A DNA stretch of 64,000 bases, taken from UBA6115 sp050952935 (GTDB lineage Bacteria > Bacillota > Clostridia > Christensenellales > Aristaeellaceae). Every line of letters begins with the position of its first letter. The stretch's first letter is position 1. This document shows positions 1 through 8,299 of the stretch, in pieces. The translations under genes and the position numbers were made by a program. The stretch is from assembly GCA_050952935.1 (NCBI GenBank), contig JBMNLS010000002.1, positions 620,001 to 684,000 of the forward strand. Direction: 5' to 3'. The notes below the pieces were generated by a model. It was given only the letters and a program-made list of their open reading frames with translations. It was not told the origin of the DNA and did not search any database.

Positions 1-288
1 AGTGCGCTGAGTGAGTGGAGCGCCAAAGGTCACCGCAAAAAGATCCCTTACTACTCAGAGGAATTTACGGCCGTGTTTGATGATTTGGTAGCTACCTCTC
101 TGGAGGACATTCAGGCGCGTATTGAGAAAACCGCCAAGGCAGAGGCCATCATGCTGGACGACGCACCGATGATTCCCATTTATGAGGAAAATTCCTACAC
201 CATCGTGTCAGACAGAGTTCACCTGGCCTTCAATGAATACAATGGGGTTTTGGGCATGGGCTGGATATTTGCCCAAATTGAGAAATAA
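1..288 (+). CDS. Oligopeptide ABC transporter substrate-binding protein, C-terminal fragment
   Basis: The reading frame is open from the first base of the window and ends in TAA at 286-288, so only the last 95 residues are present. The fragment contains the end typical of family 5 (OppA/DppA) solute-binding proteins: a helix rich in E and A, the segment DDAPMIPIYEE close to the C terminus, and a short tail. The family captures oligopeptides outside the membrane for import. The permease and ATPase genes oppB, oppC, oppD and oppF follow at once on the same strand, which supports the call. Signal peptide and ligand pocket lie outside the window, so peptide specificity cannot be judged. Confidence 0.75.
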   Translation, partial: SALSEWSAKGHRKKIPYYSEEFTAVFDDLVATSLEDIQARIEKTAKAEAIMLDDAPMIPIYEENSYTIVSDRVHLAFNEYNGVLGMGWIFAQIEK

Positions 289-376
289 GTCATTCCTTTG
301 TTGCTTTGGGCCGAAGGTGTGGCGTGAAGCCCTCCTTCGGCTCATCTGCCATTATGGTGAAGGGGGGGGAGAGGCT

Positions 377-1336
377 TTGCTCAAATATTTCTTTAAGCGT
401 CTGATCGCACTGGCCATTACGCTGTTTATCATTCTGACGGCGGCTTTTCTGGTGATCCGTTTGATGCCGGGCTCCATCTATGATGATATCAACAACCTTT
501 CCCCGGATATGCTCGCGGTGCTTGAAGCCAAATATCACTTTAATGAGCCGCTGCTCACCCAGTATCGCTATTTCCTGGAGGATATCGTGTTCCGAGGCGA
601 CTGGGGCACCTCCATTGCGGTGCAGCCCAAAGCCCCTGTATGGGAGGTGCTTACCACGCGCATTCCCATCTCTCTTCAACTGAACATTATTTCCTTAATC
701 ATTTCACTTCCGATTGGAATGCTGGCGGGCATTTTCGCCGCGCTGTTTAAAAAGACACGGGTGGACAACGCTATTTCCTTTATTGTGGTGTTGTTTATTT
801 CGGTTCCCTCTTTCATCTTTGCTACTATCCTGCAGTATTTTCTGGCTTTTCGTTTGGGCTGGTTTCCCATCATCTATCAGCCCAACGCTGCAGGCAATGT
901 CAAAGCCATGAGCATGGTGCTGCCCATCATGGCGTTGTCCTTTGGGCCAATCGCCCGCGTGACCCGGTATCTGAGGGGAGAGTTGATTGAGAACCTCAGC
1001 TCCGAATATATGCTGCTGGCCCGCACCAAGGGGCTCACCCGCTTTCAGGCCACGCTGCGCCATTCACTGCGCAACTCCTTGGTGCCGCTTGCCAACATCA
1101 TCATCCCCATGTTTACTAATATTCTGACCGGTTCCTTGGTAGTTGAGCAAATTTTCTCCATCGCGGGTGTGGGTGGTCTTCTTGTCAAGTCCATCAACGC
1201 ATCTGATCACCCCCTCACCATTGCCATTCTGATCTTCTATTCTTTTGTATCGCTTCTCACTATCCTGATTGTGGACCTGAGCTATGGCGTGATTGATCCC
1301 CGGGTGAGGATTGGAGGTGGCAAGCATGATGCGTAA
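377..1336 (+). CDS. oppB: Oligopeptide ABC transporter permease OppB
   Basis: Inner-membrane permease of 319 residues, about the usual OppB/DppB length, with an N-terminal membrane segment (residues about 5-27), an extracytoplasmic loop and five further membrane segments. The conserved ATPase-coupling loop (EAA-type: EYMLLARTKGLT followed by HSLRNSLVPL) is visible near residues 210-240. I chose the TTG at 377 because a GGGGGGAGAGG ribosome binding site lies just upstream and the hydrophobic start MLKYFFKRLIAL is typical; a longer reading begins inside the preceding gene. It overlaps oppC by 11 bases. With OppC it forms the channel that the OppD and OppF ATPases drive. Confidence 0.88.
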   Translation: MLKYFFKRLIALAITLFIILTAAFLVIRLMPGSIYDDINNLSPDMLAVLEAKYHFNEPLLTQYRYFLEDIVFRGDWGTSIAVQPKAPVWEVLTTRIPISLQLNIISLIISLPIGMLAGIFAALFKKTRVDNAISFIVVLFISVPSFIFATILQYFLAFRLGWFPIIYQPNAAGNVKAMSMVLPIMALSFGPIARVTRYLRGELIENLSSEYMLLARTKGLTRFQATLRHSLRNSLVPLANIIIPMFTNILTGSLVVEQIFSIAGVGGLLVKSINASDHPLTIAILIFYSFVSLLTILIVDLSYGVIDPRVRIGGGKHDA

Positions 1337-2462
1337 TCATTCCATGAACCCATTGCCTAACCGGGCGGATGACTTTGAATGGCTTCAGGCGGATGAAACC
1401 CTGAAGGATGCCCGGTTTGAAACCAAGCCTATCGGTTTTATGCGGGATGCGATGCAGCGCTTAACGCGCAATCGGGCCGCGCTGGCTGCCTTTGTGCTGA
1501 TCATGCTCATCATTCTGATGGCCATTTTCGGCCCGATGATGAACCCCCATGGCTTCAATGAGCAGAATGTTCAGTTCACCAACATGCCGCCCAAAGTGCC
1601 GTTTTTGGCAGGAATTGGCCTGTTTGATGGCAGCCGCGTGCTAAACAACCGGCGGGTGGACACCTTGAATGACTTAGACAAATACCCCGAGGGCTCTGTG
1701 TTGGCGGTGTTCAATGAAAAAGAGGTTCGGGGCGTTAAAATGGCGGACGTAAAAGTAGACTATTATGCCTATTCCCGCTGTCCCAACACTTATTGGTTTG
1801 GCACTGACTACCTGGGCCGTGACCTGTGGACCAGGCTCTGGCGGGGCACCCGGATATCGCTTTTTATCGCTTTCGTATCGGTGATCACCAATGTGATCAT
1901 TGGCACTGTTTATGGCGCCATTGCGGGATACTTTGGCGGAAAGCTGGACATGGTCATGATGCGCATCTGTGAGATTATCCAGTCCTTCCCGCGCGTGGTG
2001 ATTGTGACGCTGTTTATCATGCTGTTTGGCACGGGGCTATTGTCCATCATCCTGTCTCTTTTGATCAGCGGATGGATTGGAACCGCCCGGATGATCCGCT
2101 CCCAGTTTTATCGTTTTAAGACCAGGGAGTATGTGCTGGCAGCCCGCACCATGGGCACCGGAGACTGGACGATTATCTTTCGACATATCCTGCCCAATTC
2201 CCTGGGTCCCATCATCACCTCAACTGTTGTTGCCGTGCCCAGCGCTATTTTCACGGAGTCTTTCCTGGCGTATATTGGTCTGGGTCTCCAGGCGCCGGAG
2301 CCTTCCATCGGCGTTCTATTATCGGAAGGGCAAAAGGTGCTGCTTAACTACCCCACCCAGTCTCTCTATCCAGGGATTGTGATTTCCATTCTCATGATCA
2401 GCTTTAACCTCTTTGGCAACGGCCTCCGGGATGCCATGGATCCCACCCTTAGGGGAAGCTGA
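1326..2462 (+). CDS. oppC: Oligopeptide ABC transporter permease OppC
   Basis: Second permease subunit, 378 residues. The signature WFGTDYLGRDLWTRLW near residues 155-170 and the coupling loop EYVLAARTMGTGDW near residues 265-280 are characteristic of OppC/DppC. Between the first membrane segment and the WFGTD motif is an extra segment of about 85 residues, making the protein longer than the roughly 300-residue E. coli form; long OppC proteins of this kind occur in Bacillota. Tandem ATGs at 1326 and 1329 follow a GGAGG-like site, and the first is used here. The gene overlaps oppB and is followed 14 bases later by oppD, consistent with one operon. Confidence 0.88.
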   Translation: MMRNHSMNPLPNRADDFEWLQADETLKDARFETKPIGFMRDAMQRLTRNRAALAAFVLIMLIILMAIFGPMMNPHGFNEQNVQFTNMPPKVPFLAGIGLFDGSRVLNNRRVDTLNDLDKYPEGSVLAVFNEKEVRGVKMADVKVDYYAYSRCPNTYWFGTDYLGRDLWTRLWRGTRISLFIAFVSVITNVIIGTVYGAIAGYFGGKLDMVMMRICEIIQSFPRVVIVTLFIMLFGTGLLSIILSLLISGWIGTARMIRSQFYRFKTREYVLAARTMGTGDWTIIFRHILPNSLGPIITSTVVAVPSAIFTESFLAYIGLGLQAPEPSIGVLLSEGQKVLLNYPTQSLYPGIVISILMISFNLFGNGLRDAMDPTLRGS

Positions 2463-2476
2463 GAGGGGGAGGCATT

Positions 2477-3520
2477 ATGTCAGAAAGCATTTTATCAGTC
2501 CGGGATCTCCAAATATCCTTCAATACTTATGCCGGCGTTGTACAGGCTGTGCGGGGGATATCCTTTGATTTGCTTCAGGGTGAAACCCTCGCCATCGTGG
2601 GGGAATCTGGTTCCGGCAAGTCGGTCACTACCAAAGCCATCTTAGGTATCCTGCCCGCCAATGCGGTGCTGGGTTCAGGAAGCATTCTGTACAGAAATCA
2701 GGATCTGACCAAGATTGATGAGGAGGCTTTTCACCTTATCCGAGGCAAGCAAATCTCCTTGGTGTTTCAGGATCCCTTATCCGCCCTCAATCCCATTATG
2801 CGCATTGGCAAGCAAATCATGGAGGCTTTGACCCTAAGCGCCGGCATGAAGCGGGATCAGGCCCGGATGGAGGCCATCAAGCTGCTGGGGGCGGTGGGTA
2901 TCTCAGACCCTCATCGCCGTATCTATCAATACCCCTTTGAGTTTTCTGGCGGTATGCGCCAGCGTATTGTCATTGCTATTGCTTTAGCATCAAACCCGGA
3001 GCTGCTTATCTGTGATGAGCCCACCACCGCGTTGGATGTTACGATTCAAGCTCAGATACTGGAACTGATAGGAGATATCAAAAAGGAGCGGGGCCTGTCG
3101 ATCATTCTTATCACCCACGATCTGGGCGTTGTGGCCAACATGGCCGACAGGGTGGCGGTGATGTATGCCGGGCGTATTGTGGAAACAGGTACCAGCGAGG
3201 AGATTTTCTACGATCCCCGCCACCCCTACACCTGGGCGTTGTTGTCCTCCATGCCGGATCTGGAGACCAAGGAGGAGTTGTTTGCCATTCCCGGTACACC
3301 GCCCAACATGCTTTTTCCGCCACCGGGTGATGCCTTCCACCAACGCAACAAGTTTGCGCTAAAGATTGACACCCGAGAGGCACCGCCATTTTTCAGCATC
3401 TCACCCACCCATCAAGTAGCCTCTTGGCTGATGGATCCCCGGGCGCCTAAAGCCCAAATGCCCGGGGCTTTGCGTCATCGTATTGACCGGATGAAAGCGA
3501 GGGCAGCCCATGCCCAATAA
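2477..3520 (+). CDS. oppD: Oligopeptide ABC transporter ATP-binding protein OppD
   Basis: ATPase subunit of 347 residues for peptide import, acting at the cytoplasmic face of OppBC. Visible motifs are Walker A GESGSGKS (residues about 42-49), the Q-loop at VFQDP, the ABC signature SGGMRQR (about 157-163), Walker B LLICDEP (about 177-183) and the switch histidine in ITHDLG. The C-terminal extension has the oligopeptide/dipeptide transporter domain with HPYTWALLSS and the PGTPPNML segment that characterises this family. The four-cysteine [4Fe-4S] motif of some OppD/DppD proteins is absent. ATG at 2477 follows AGAGGGGGAGG. The gene overlaps oppF by 11 bases. Confidence 0.92.
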   Translation: MSESILSVRDLQISFNTYAGVVQAVRGISFDLLQGETLAIVGESGSGKSVTTKAILGILPANAVLGSGSILYRNQDLTKIDEEAFHLIRGKQISLVFQDPLSALNPIMRIGKQIMEALTLSAGMKRDQARMEAIKLLGAVGISDPHRRIYQYPFEFSGGMRQRIVIAIALASNPELLICDEPTTALDVTIQAQILELIGDIKKERGLSIILITHDLGVVANMADRVAVMYAGRIVETGTSEEIFYDPRHPYTWALLSSMPDLETKEELFAIPGTPPNMLFPPPGDAFHQRNKFALKIDTREAPPFFSISPTHQVASWLMDPRAPKAQMPGALRHRIDRMKARAAHAQ

Positions 3521-4463
3521 AGAAGTGCTGTTGGATGTCAGGCATCTGAAAAAATATTTTATTTCAGGTTCAGGCTCAGCCCGCAAGGAAACCAAGGCGG
3601 TGGATGATGTGTCCTTCCAGGTGTACCGGGGGGAAACCTTTGGTCTGGTGGGCGAATCGGGCTGCGGGAAAACCACCACTGGGCAGACCATTGTTCGGCT
3701 GTACCAGCCAACGGGCGGTGAAATCTGGTTTGCCGGCAGGCGTATATCCGGAAAACTCAGCCCTGCTGAAAAGCTTCAGGTGACCCGGGATATTCAGATG
3801 ATTTTCCAAGATCCCATCGCCTCCTTAAACCCCCGCATGACTATTGAAGAAATTGTGGGGGAAGGCCTAAAAGTGGGAGGCATGCGTAGCCGCCATGAAA
3901 GGCTGCCCTTAGTCTATGACATGCTGGACAAGGTTGGGCTCACCAGGGATCACGCCACCCGTTATCCTCATGAGTTTTCAGGCGGACAACGTCAACGCAT
4001 CGGCATTGCCCGAGCATTGGTGATGCGTCCCAGCCTGCTGATTGCTGATGAGCCGGTGAGCGCTCTTGATGTGTCTATCCAAGCGCAAATTATCAATCTC
4101 TTTAACCAGATCAAGCAGGAGATGAAGCTGACCATGCTTTTTATCGCCCACGATCTGTCTGTGGTGAAGTATTTTTCTGACCGAATTGGCGTCATGTATG
4201 GCGGACGGATGGTGGAAATGGCCTTGGCGGAAGAACTGTATACCCATCCGCTGCATCCCTATACCCGCTCTCTTCTTTCTGCTATTCCCCAACCGGATCC
4301 CCTATACGAGAAGACACGCAAGCGTGTGCATTATAACCCAAGCCAGCATCCCTACCAAACAGAACAGCCGGAGATGGTGGAAATCAGGCCGGATCACTTT
4401 GTCCTGGCAAGTCCAAGTGAGATAGCCCAGATGAAGATGAAACTTGAACGGAAAGATGGATAG
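3510..4463 (+). CDS. oppF: Oligopeptide ABC transporter ATP-binding protein OppF
   Basis: Second ATPase subunit, 317 residues, expected to pair with OppD. Walker A GESGCGKT lies at about residues 48-55, the Q-loop at IFQDP, the signature SGGQRQRIGIARAL at about 157-170, Walker B LLIADEP at about 177-183 and the switch histidine in IAHDLS. The C-terminal HPYTRSLLSAIP segment is the usual OppF/DppF extension. It starts within the end of oppD and its own stop overlaps the following small membrane gene, so it is translated as part of the peptide-uptake operon that ends with an aminopeptidase. Confidence 0.92.
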   Translation: MPNKEVLLDVRHLKKYFISGSGSARKETKAVDDVSFQVYRGETFGLVGESGCGKTTTGQTIVRLYQPTGGEIWFAGRRISGKLSPAEKLQVTRDIQMIFQDPIASLNPRMTIEEIVGEGLKVGGMRSRHERLPLVYDMLDKVGLTRDHATRYPHEFSGGQRQRIGIARALVMRPSLLIADEPVSALDVSIQAQIINLFNQIKQEMKLTMLFIAHDLSVVKYFSDRIGVMYGGRMVEMALAEELYTHPLHPYTRSLLSAIPQPDPLYEKTRKRVHYNPSQHPYQTEQPEMVEIRPDHFVLASPSEIAQMKMKLERKDG

Positions 4464-4812
4464 GCGCTGGTTTATCCCGAGCCTGGTTGCCTTGGCATTG
4501 ATAACAGGGTTGTTCCTGATGAAGGGGTGGGACATAAGTGTCTGTCATATCAAGGACAGTTTAGGTGCTGTAGGCCTTGCATTTTTGCTGTTTGGCGGTT
4601 TCAGGTTTGTGCTGAATACGGGTCTTTTTGCCAGCACCAAGTTTGGCTATCGAAAGTTGCTTGAAATCATCCGCACAAAAGATTATACAAAAGAGGCATC
4701 CAAACTAAGGGATATAGGTAGTTTCGTGGCGGAGTATGCTTACACAAGGCCCTTTCTTCCATCCCTGATGGTTGGGATCGTACTCATCGCCCTGTCGCTC
4801 ATTATTAACTGA
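4456..4812 (+). CDS. Small integral membrane protein (resembles DUF3899)
   Basis: A protein of 118 residues with three hydrophobic stretches (about 8-24, 34-54 and 98-117) separated by a basic, charged cytoplasmic segment containing TKFGYRKLLEIIRTKDYTK. Size, the three-helix layout and the position behind an opp operon resemble the DUF3899 family, whose function is not known to me. The ATG at 4456 overlaps the oppF stop by 8 bases; an in-frame TTG at 4444 is an alternative start. It may accompany peptide uptake, but nothing in the sequence proves a role. Confidence 0.55.
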   Translation: MDRRWFIPSLVALALITGLFLMKGWDISVCHIKDSLGAVGLAFLLFGGFRFVLNTGLFASTKFGYRKLLEIIRTKDYTKEASKLRDIGSFVAEYAYTRPFLPSLMVGIVLIALSLIIN

Positions 4813-4826
4813 CTAAAGGAGACATC

Positions 4827-6275
4827 ATGAACATTGTATTTAATCGCTTGCCTGGCATCCAAGCTTATCTGACGCTTAAAGGTTTAGCTCCTTTTGCTGC
4901 TGTCTGGGAGGAAGAGCAGCAGAACCAGCTCACCTTTGTTGCTGAGCTTGAACGTTTTGAGGGGGAACTGCGTCAGGTTTGCGCAGTACATAACGCTGCC
5001 AAAGAAGAAAGCAGGCTATATGCCGGCTTGGGAGAAGCCCCAGGTGAGGAGGAGGTGCGCGTAGCCGTGGCTGCCCTCATGGATTGGTGTTCCAAAAGAG
5101 AAGTTCCGCAAATCACCCTGCATCTGGAGGAATTGAATGACGCAACGCTGGCGAGGGCAGCAGCGGAATCAGTTTTGATGGCCAGCTACCGGTATGGTGA
5201 TTACCTCACTGACAAAAAAGAGCTGGCGTCAAAGACAGTGGGCTTGGCACTTTCCGAAGACCATCATGCGGAAGCACGCCTGGGAATGCTTTTAGGAGAG
5301 GCGGTCTGCATCGCTCGGAACTTGGTCAATGAGCCGGCCAATGTTCAGACCCCGGCCAAGCTGGCGGATGAAGTGTTGGCGTTGGGCGCTGAGTATGGAT
5401 TTGAGGTGGAGGTGCTGGATGAGACCGCCATCAAAAAGGAGAACATGCATGCTCTTCTGGCCGTATCACAGGGATCAGAGTTTCCCGCCCACTTCATTGT
5501 GATGCGCCATCGTGGGGCGCCTGAATGCGATCAGCTGCTGGGCCTGGTGGGCAAAGGCATCACCTTTGACACTGGTGGCATTCAACTAAAGCGAAACAGT
5601 GACCGTCTGATTGGCATGAAGCATGATATGGCGGGGGGGGCTACAATGGCGGGATTGATGTGCGCAGTAGCGGCAAGTAACCTTAAAGCAAATCTCACCG
5701 CTGTCATTCCAGCCAGTCTCAATGATATTGGTTCCAAGGCGTATAAGCCCGGGGATATTATTGGCTCTAAAAAAGGCAAGTCCATCCTGATCAAAAGCAC
5801 AGATGCCGAGGGGCGTTTGGCTATCATTGATGGATTGCAGTATCTTATCCAAAAGGAGAAGGCAACTGCCCTTTTAGACATTGGCACCTTGACAGGCGCT
5901 GGTCGCGTGGTGTTTGGAGAATACGCTTGTCCTGTGATGCACACCAGTGACGAGTTGTTCAAGGCGCTTTCAGATGGGGCCAAGGATGCTGGCGAAATGG
6001 TGGTCTTCATCCCTTGGGTGGAAGAAATGCGTCAAGGTATTCTTTGTGAGATCGCGGACTACTGCAACACTGCCCGGTCTGAAACTGGCGGCATGATCAC
6101 TGCTGGTCTTTTCATCCGGGAGTTTACAGATGGATTGCCCTGGTTACACATGGACGGTGCCGGGGTGCTCTGGATGGACAAGGACCGGGATTACTGGAAA
6201 ACAGGCGGTTCCGGCTGGGGGGTCAGAACACTGTATCATTTCTTGTTGAGAATGGCAGTGTGGAGGAGTCGTTGA
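4827..6275 (+). CDS. Leucyl aminopeptidase family (M17) metallopeptidase
   Basis: A cytosolic M17 aminopeptidase of 482 residues, near the family's usual length, which removes N-terminal residues from short peptides using two metal ions. The family landmarks are present: NEPAN (about 168-172), GKGITFDTGG (about 242-251, metal ligand Asp), MKHDMAGG (about 264-271, Asp), and TDAEGRL (about 325-331) with metal ligands Asp and Glu and the catalytic Arg. The canonical Asn before TDAEGRL is Ser here. The end GGSGWGVRTL matches the usual G-x-x-G-x-G-V-R. An AGGAGA site precedes the ATG. As the last gene after opp it probably hydrolyses imported peptides. Confidence 0.88.
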   Translation: MNIVFNRLPGIQAYLTLKGLAPFAAVWEEEQQNQLTFVAELERFEGELRQVCAVHNAAKEESRLYAGLGEAPGEEEVRVAVAALMDWCSKREVPQITLHLEELNDATLARAAAESVLMASYRYGDYLTDKKELASKTVGLALSEDHHAEARLGMLLGEAVCIARNLVNEPANVQTPAKLADEVLALGAEYGFEVEVLDETAIKKENMHALLAVSQGSEFPAHFIVMRHRGAPECDQLLGLVGKGITFDTGGIQLKRNSDRLIGMKHDMAGGATMAGLMCAVAASNLKANLTAVIPASLNDIGSKAYKPGDIIGSKKGKSILIKSTDAEGRLAIIDGLQYLIQKEKATALLDIGTLTGAGRVVFGEYACPVMHTSDELFKALSDGAKDAGEMVVFIPWVEEMRQGILCEIADYCNTARSETGGMITAGLFIREFTDGLPWLHMDGAGVLWMDKDRDYWKTGGSGWGVRTLYHFLLRMAVWRSR

Positions 6276-6782
6276 TTGTTTCGCTGTTCTGTCACTGTAT
6301 AATAAAATGGATTCCAGGAATCAAAACGGTAACTTCACCTTTGACTGAATGAACCACTGATTTCTGCCGCTCAATCGCTTTTTCATATGATTAACCGCTT
6401 TTTGGTGTACTGTACGTTTTCCTCGGTTTTTAGTTTGTACGATATTTGATCAAAGGGTTCCGATGATGGGTTTTTGTTCAAAGGGCTGTGAAGCGTTGGA
6501 AATATTGGTTTTTTGGGGGAGAGAATTAAATTGTGACGCGTTGTGACCACAATATTTAGACTTTTATAGTATAATCGTAGATTACCTGGCTTCAATACGA
6601 GCTATTCAGCTAGAGTGCTGTTTACTATTCCTGAAAAATATTGTAAAATTATCACAATTTAACTTAGATTTGGAGGCTTAATTGTTTTTGCGGTGGATTA
6701 GAAGAAATAAAAGCTTAGCTTTAAAAAATTTCACGATGCTTGAATGATAGGCGTTACTGAACTTGATGACTGGTGGTGTTTT
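6276..6782 (+). other. Gene-poor region between peptide operon and glycan operon
   Basis: About 500 AT-rich bases without a credible gene. It marks the change from GC-rich opp DNA to the AT-rich glycan operon. No strong hairpin terminator for the aminopeptidase is seen. It holds the repeated TTGTGAC motifs and a possible promoter listed separately. An in-frame ATG at 6744 lies upstream of the deacetylase start I prefer. Confidence 0.5.
6530..6575 (+). promoter_or_regulatory. Candidate promoter/operator of the glycan operon
   Basis: TTGTGAC occurs twice, at 6531 and 6541, spaced exactly 10 bases. ATTGTG (6530-6535) is also the mirror of CACAAT (6548-6553), a 6-bp dyad with a 12-base spacer. 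The second TTGTGA could act as a -35 box with TATAGT (6565-6570) 18 bases on, and TATAAT occurs at 6570-6575. A further inverted copy, TCACAATT, lies near 6653. This suggests a regulated start, but the promoter match is weak. Confidence 0.35.
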
Positions 6783-7481
6783 ATGAATTTGTGTTATTTG
6801 CTTGTAGTAGCCCATCCTGATGATGAAACCTTAGGTGCTGGCGGAATTGCCAGTTCGTTGAAAGAGAGCGGTAATAGCTTTTATTCTGCAATCATGTCAG
6901 GGTTTGTTGAAGCGAGAAAAAATCGTCCGAGCGATGAGGAGTTGCTTTCGGATACAGCTAAAAGTGTTTCGCTGTTGGGGATGGAAGAGTTTTTTCTTGG
7001 TGATTTTCCCAACATTGCTTTTAACACTGTGTCACATTTAAAATTAGTGCAGTTTGTTGAAAGTATTATCTTAAAAACAAATCCTGACGTGATTATTACA
7101 CATCACCCATCAGATACGAATAATGATCATCTCCATACATCTTTAGCTGTACAAGCTGCTATCAGATTATTTCAACGTCGAAGTAACGTGAAGCCAATAT
7201 CAGAGCTAATGTTTATGGAGGTTTTATCTGCGACTGATTGGTCAGTAAATGCTGCAATGAACCAATTTGTGCCCAATGTTTTTATTGAGATTGGGGAGGA
7301 AGGTATTGACCGTAAAATAGAAGATCTAAATAAATACCGCGGCGTGATGAGGGAATACCCCCATCCCAGGAGCCCCGAATCCATCAAGGCGCTAGCTGCT
7401 TACCGTGGGAGCCAAGCAGGGCTATTATATGCAGAAGCCTTTCAAAGTGTTTTTCGAAGAATAGGGAAGGAGAAAAAATGA
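6783..7481 (+). CDS. PIG-L/LmbE-type sugar N-deacetylase
   Basis: A protein of 232 residues of the PIG-L family, zinc-dependent enzymes that remove the acetyl group from N-acetylated sugars. AHPDDE (residues 10-15) supplies the N-terminal metal ligands His, Asp and catalytic Asp, and the distal histidine motif is seen at THHPSDTNNDHLH (about 106-118). I chose the ATG at 6783 because PIG-L proteins begin a few residues before the HPDDE motif; an ATG at 6744 would add 13 residues. Its last codons overlap the formyltransferase gene by 4 bases (ATGA), which suggests that the two act in sequence on an amino sugar. It is the first gene of the glycan operon. Confidence 0.8.
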   Translation: MNLCYLLVVAHPDDETLGAGGIASSLKESGNSFYSAIMSGFVEARKNRPSDEELLSDTAKSVSLLGMEEFFLGDFPNIAFNTVSHLKLVQFVESIILKTNPDVIITHHPSDTNNDHLHTSLAVQAAIRLFQRRSNVKPISELMFMEVLSATDWSVNAAMNQFVPNVFIEIGEEGIDRKIEDLNKYRGVMREYPHPRSPESIKALAAYRGSQAGLLYAEAFQSVFRRIGKEKK

Positions 7482-8299
7482 AAACCGCTTTTTGTACTTG
7501 TGTGCAACTAGGAAAAAGTTGTATTGAAGAAATATATCGTATTGGTGGAAAGCTTGATTTACTTATTACCTTGAATGATAATCAGGCAAAAGGAAAGTCG
7601 GGTCGTATCTATTTGGACTCCATTGCAGAGCAACACAATGTTCCTTTGGTAAAATCTAAAAACATTAATGACCTTGTTATTATTGATGCAGTAAAAGAAC
7701 ATGAGATTGACTGGTTATTCATCATTGGTTGGTCACAAATCGCCCAAAAGACCATTTTGGATGCCCCCCGTAAAGGTTGTTTAGGAATGCATCCAACGCT
7801 TCTTCCAGTTGGTCGAGGGCGAGCTGCTATCCCATGGGCAATTCTAAAAGGATTGAAGCAAACAGGTGTTACAATGTTCAAACTGGACGAGGGAGTAGAT
7901 ACAGGAGATATTGTTGCCCAAGTTGCCATCGACTTAAGAGAGGATATCACGGCGACTGAGCTATATGATCTGGCAAATCAAGCGCATATTAAACTGATTA
8001 CAGATGCATGGCCACTTATTCAAAACGATACGTTGCAGCTTACGCCGCAGGATGATAGTAAAGCAACGGTTTGGCCTGGTAGAACGCCAGAGGATGGAGA
8101 GATCACTAACTCTATGACAATGAAAGAAGCAGACGCCTTGGTGAGAGCTGTAACCCATCCATACCCCGGAGCATTTATTGTGCGAGATAATCAACGGATG
8201 GTGATATGGTCTGCAAGAACATCAAAATTGAAGGGAGATATTAAGTTGGCAGATGGGTATCTAACGCCAATAGATTATGAAATGGAGGAACTGGCATGA
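7478..8299 (+). CDS. Formyltransferase-fold enzyme, probable sugar N-formyltransferase
   Basis: A protein of 273 residues with the formyltransferase fold of methionyl-tRNA formyltransferase, ArnA and the sugar N-formyltransferases, which use N10-formyltetrahydrofolate. The active-site block HPTLLPVGRGRA (about 105-116) and the DTGDI motif with catalytic Asp141 are clear. The usual Asn of the N-x-H-x-S-L-L-P motif is Gly103 here (GMHPTLLP), while His105 is kept. Methionyl-tRNA formyltransferase is unlikely because of the setting inside a polysaccharide operon and the 4-base overlap with a deacetylase upstream and a phosphoglycosyl transferase downstream. The C-terminal part (about 200-270) resembles the FMT C-terminal domain. 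The sugar substrate is unknown. Confidence 0.75.
   Translation: MKTAFCTCVQLGKSCIEEIYRIGGKLDLLITLNDNQAKGKSGRIYLDSIAEQHNVPLVKSKNINDLVIIDAVKEHEIDWLFIIGWSQIAQKTILDAPRKGCLGMHPTLLPVGRGRAAIPWAILKGLKQTGVTMFKLDEGVDTGDIVAQVAIDLREDITATELYDLANQAHIKLITDAWPLIQNDTLQLTPQDDSKATVWPGRTPEDGEITNSMTMKEADALVRAVTHPYPGAFIVRDNQRMVIWSARTSKLKGDIKLADGYLTPIDYEMEELA

Noticed and set aside
7478..8299. Housekeeping methionyl-tRNA formyltransferase (fmt)
   Set aside because: The location inside a glycan operon, the overlap with a sugar deacetylase and the altered active-site motif argue against it.
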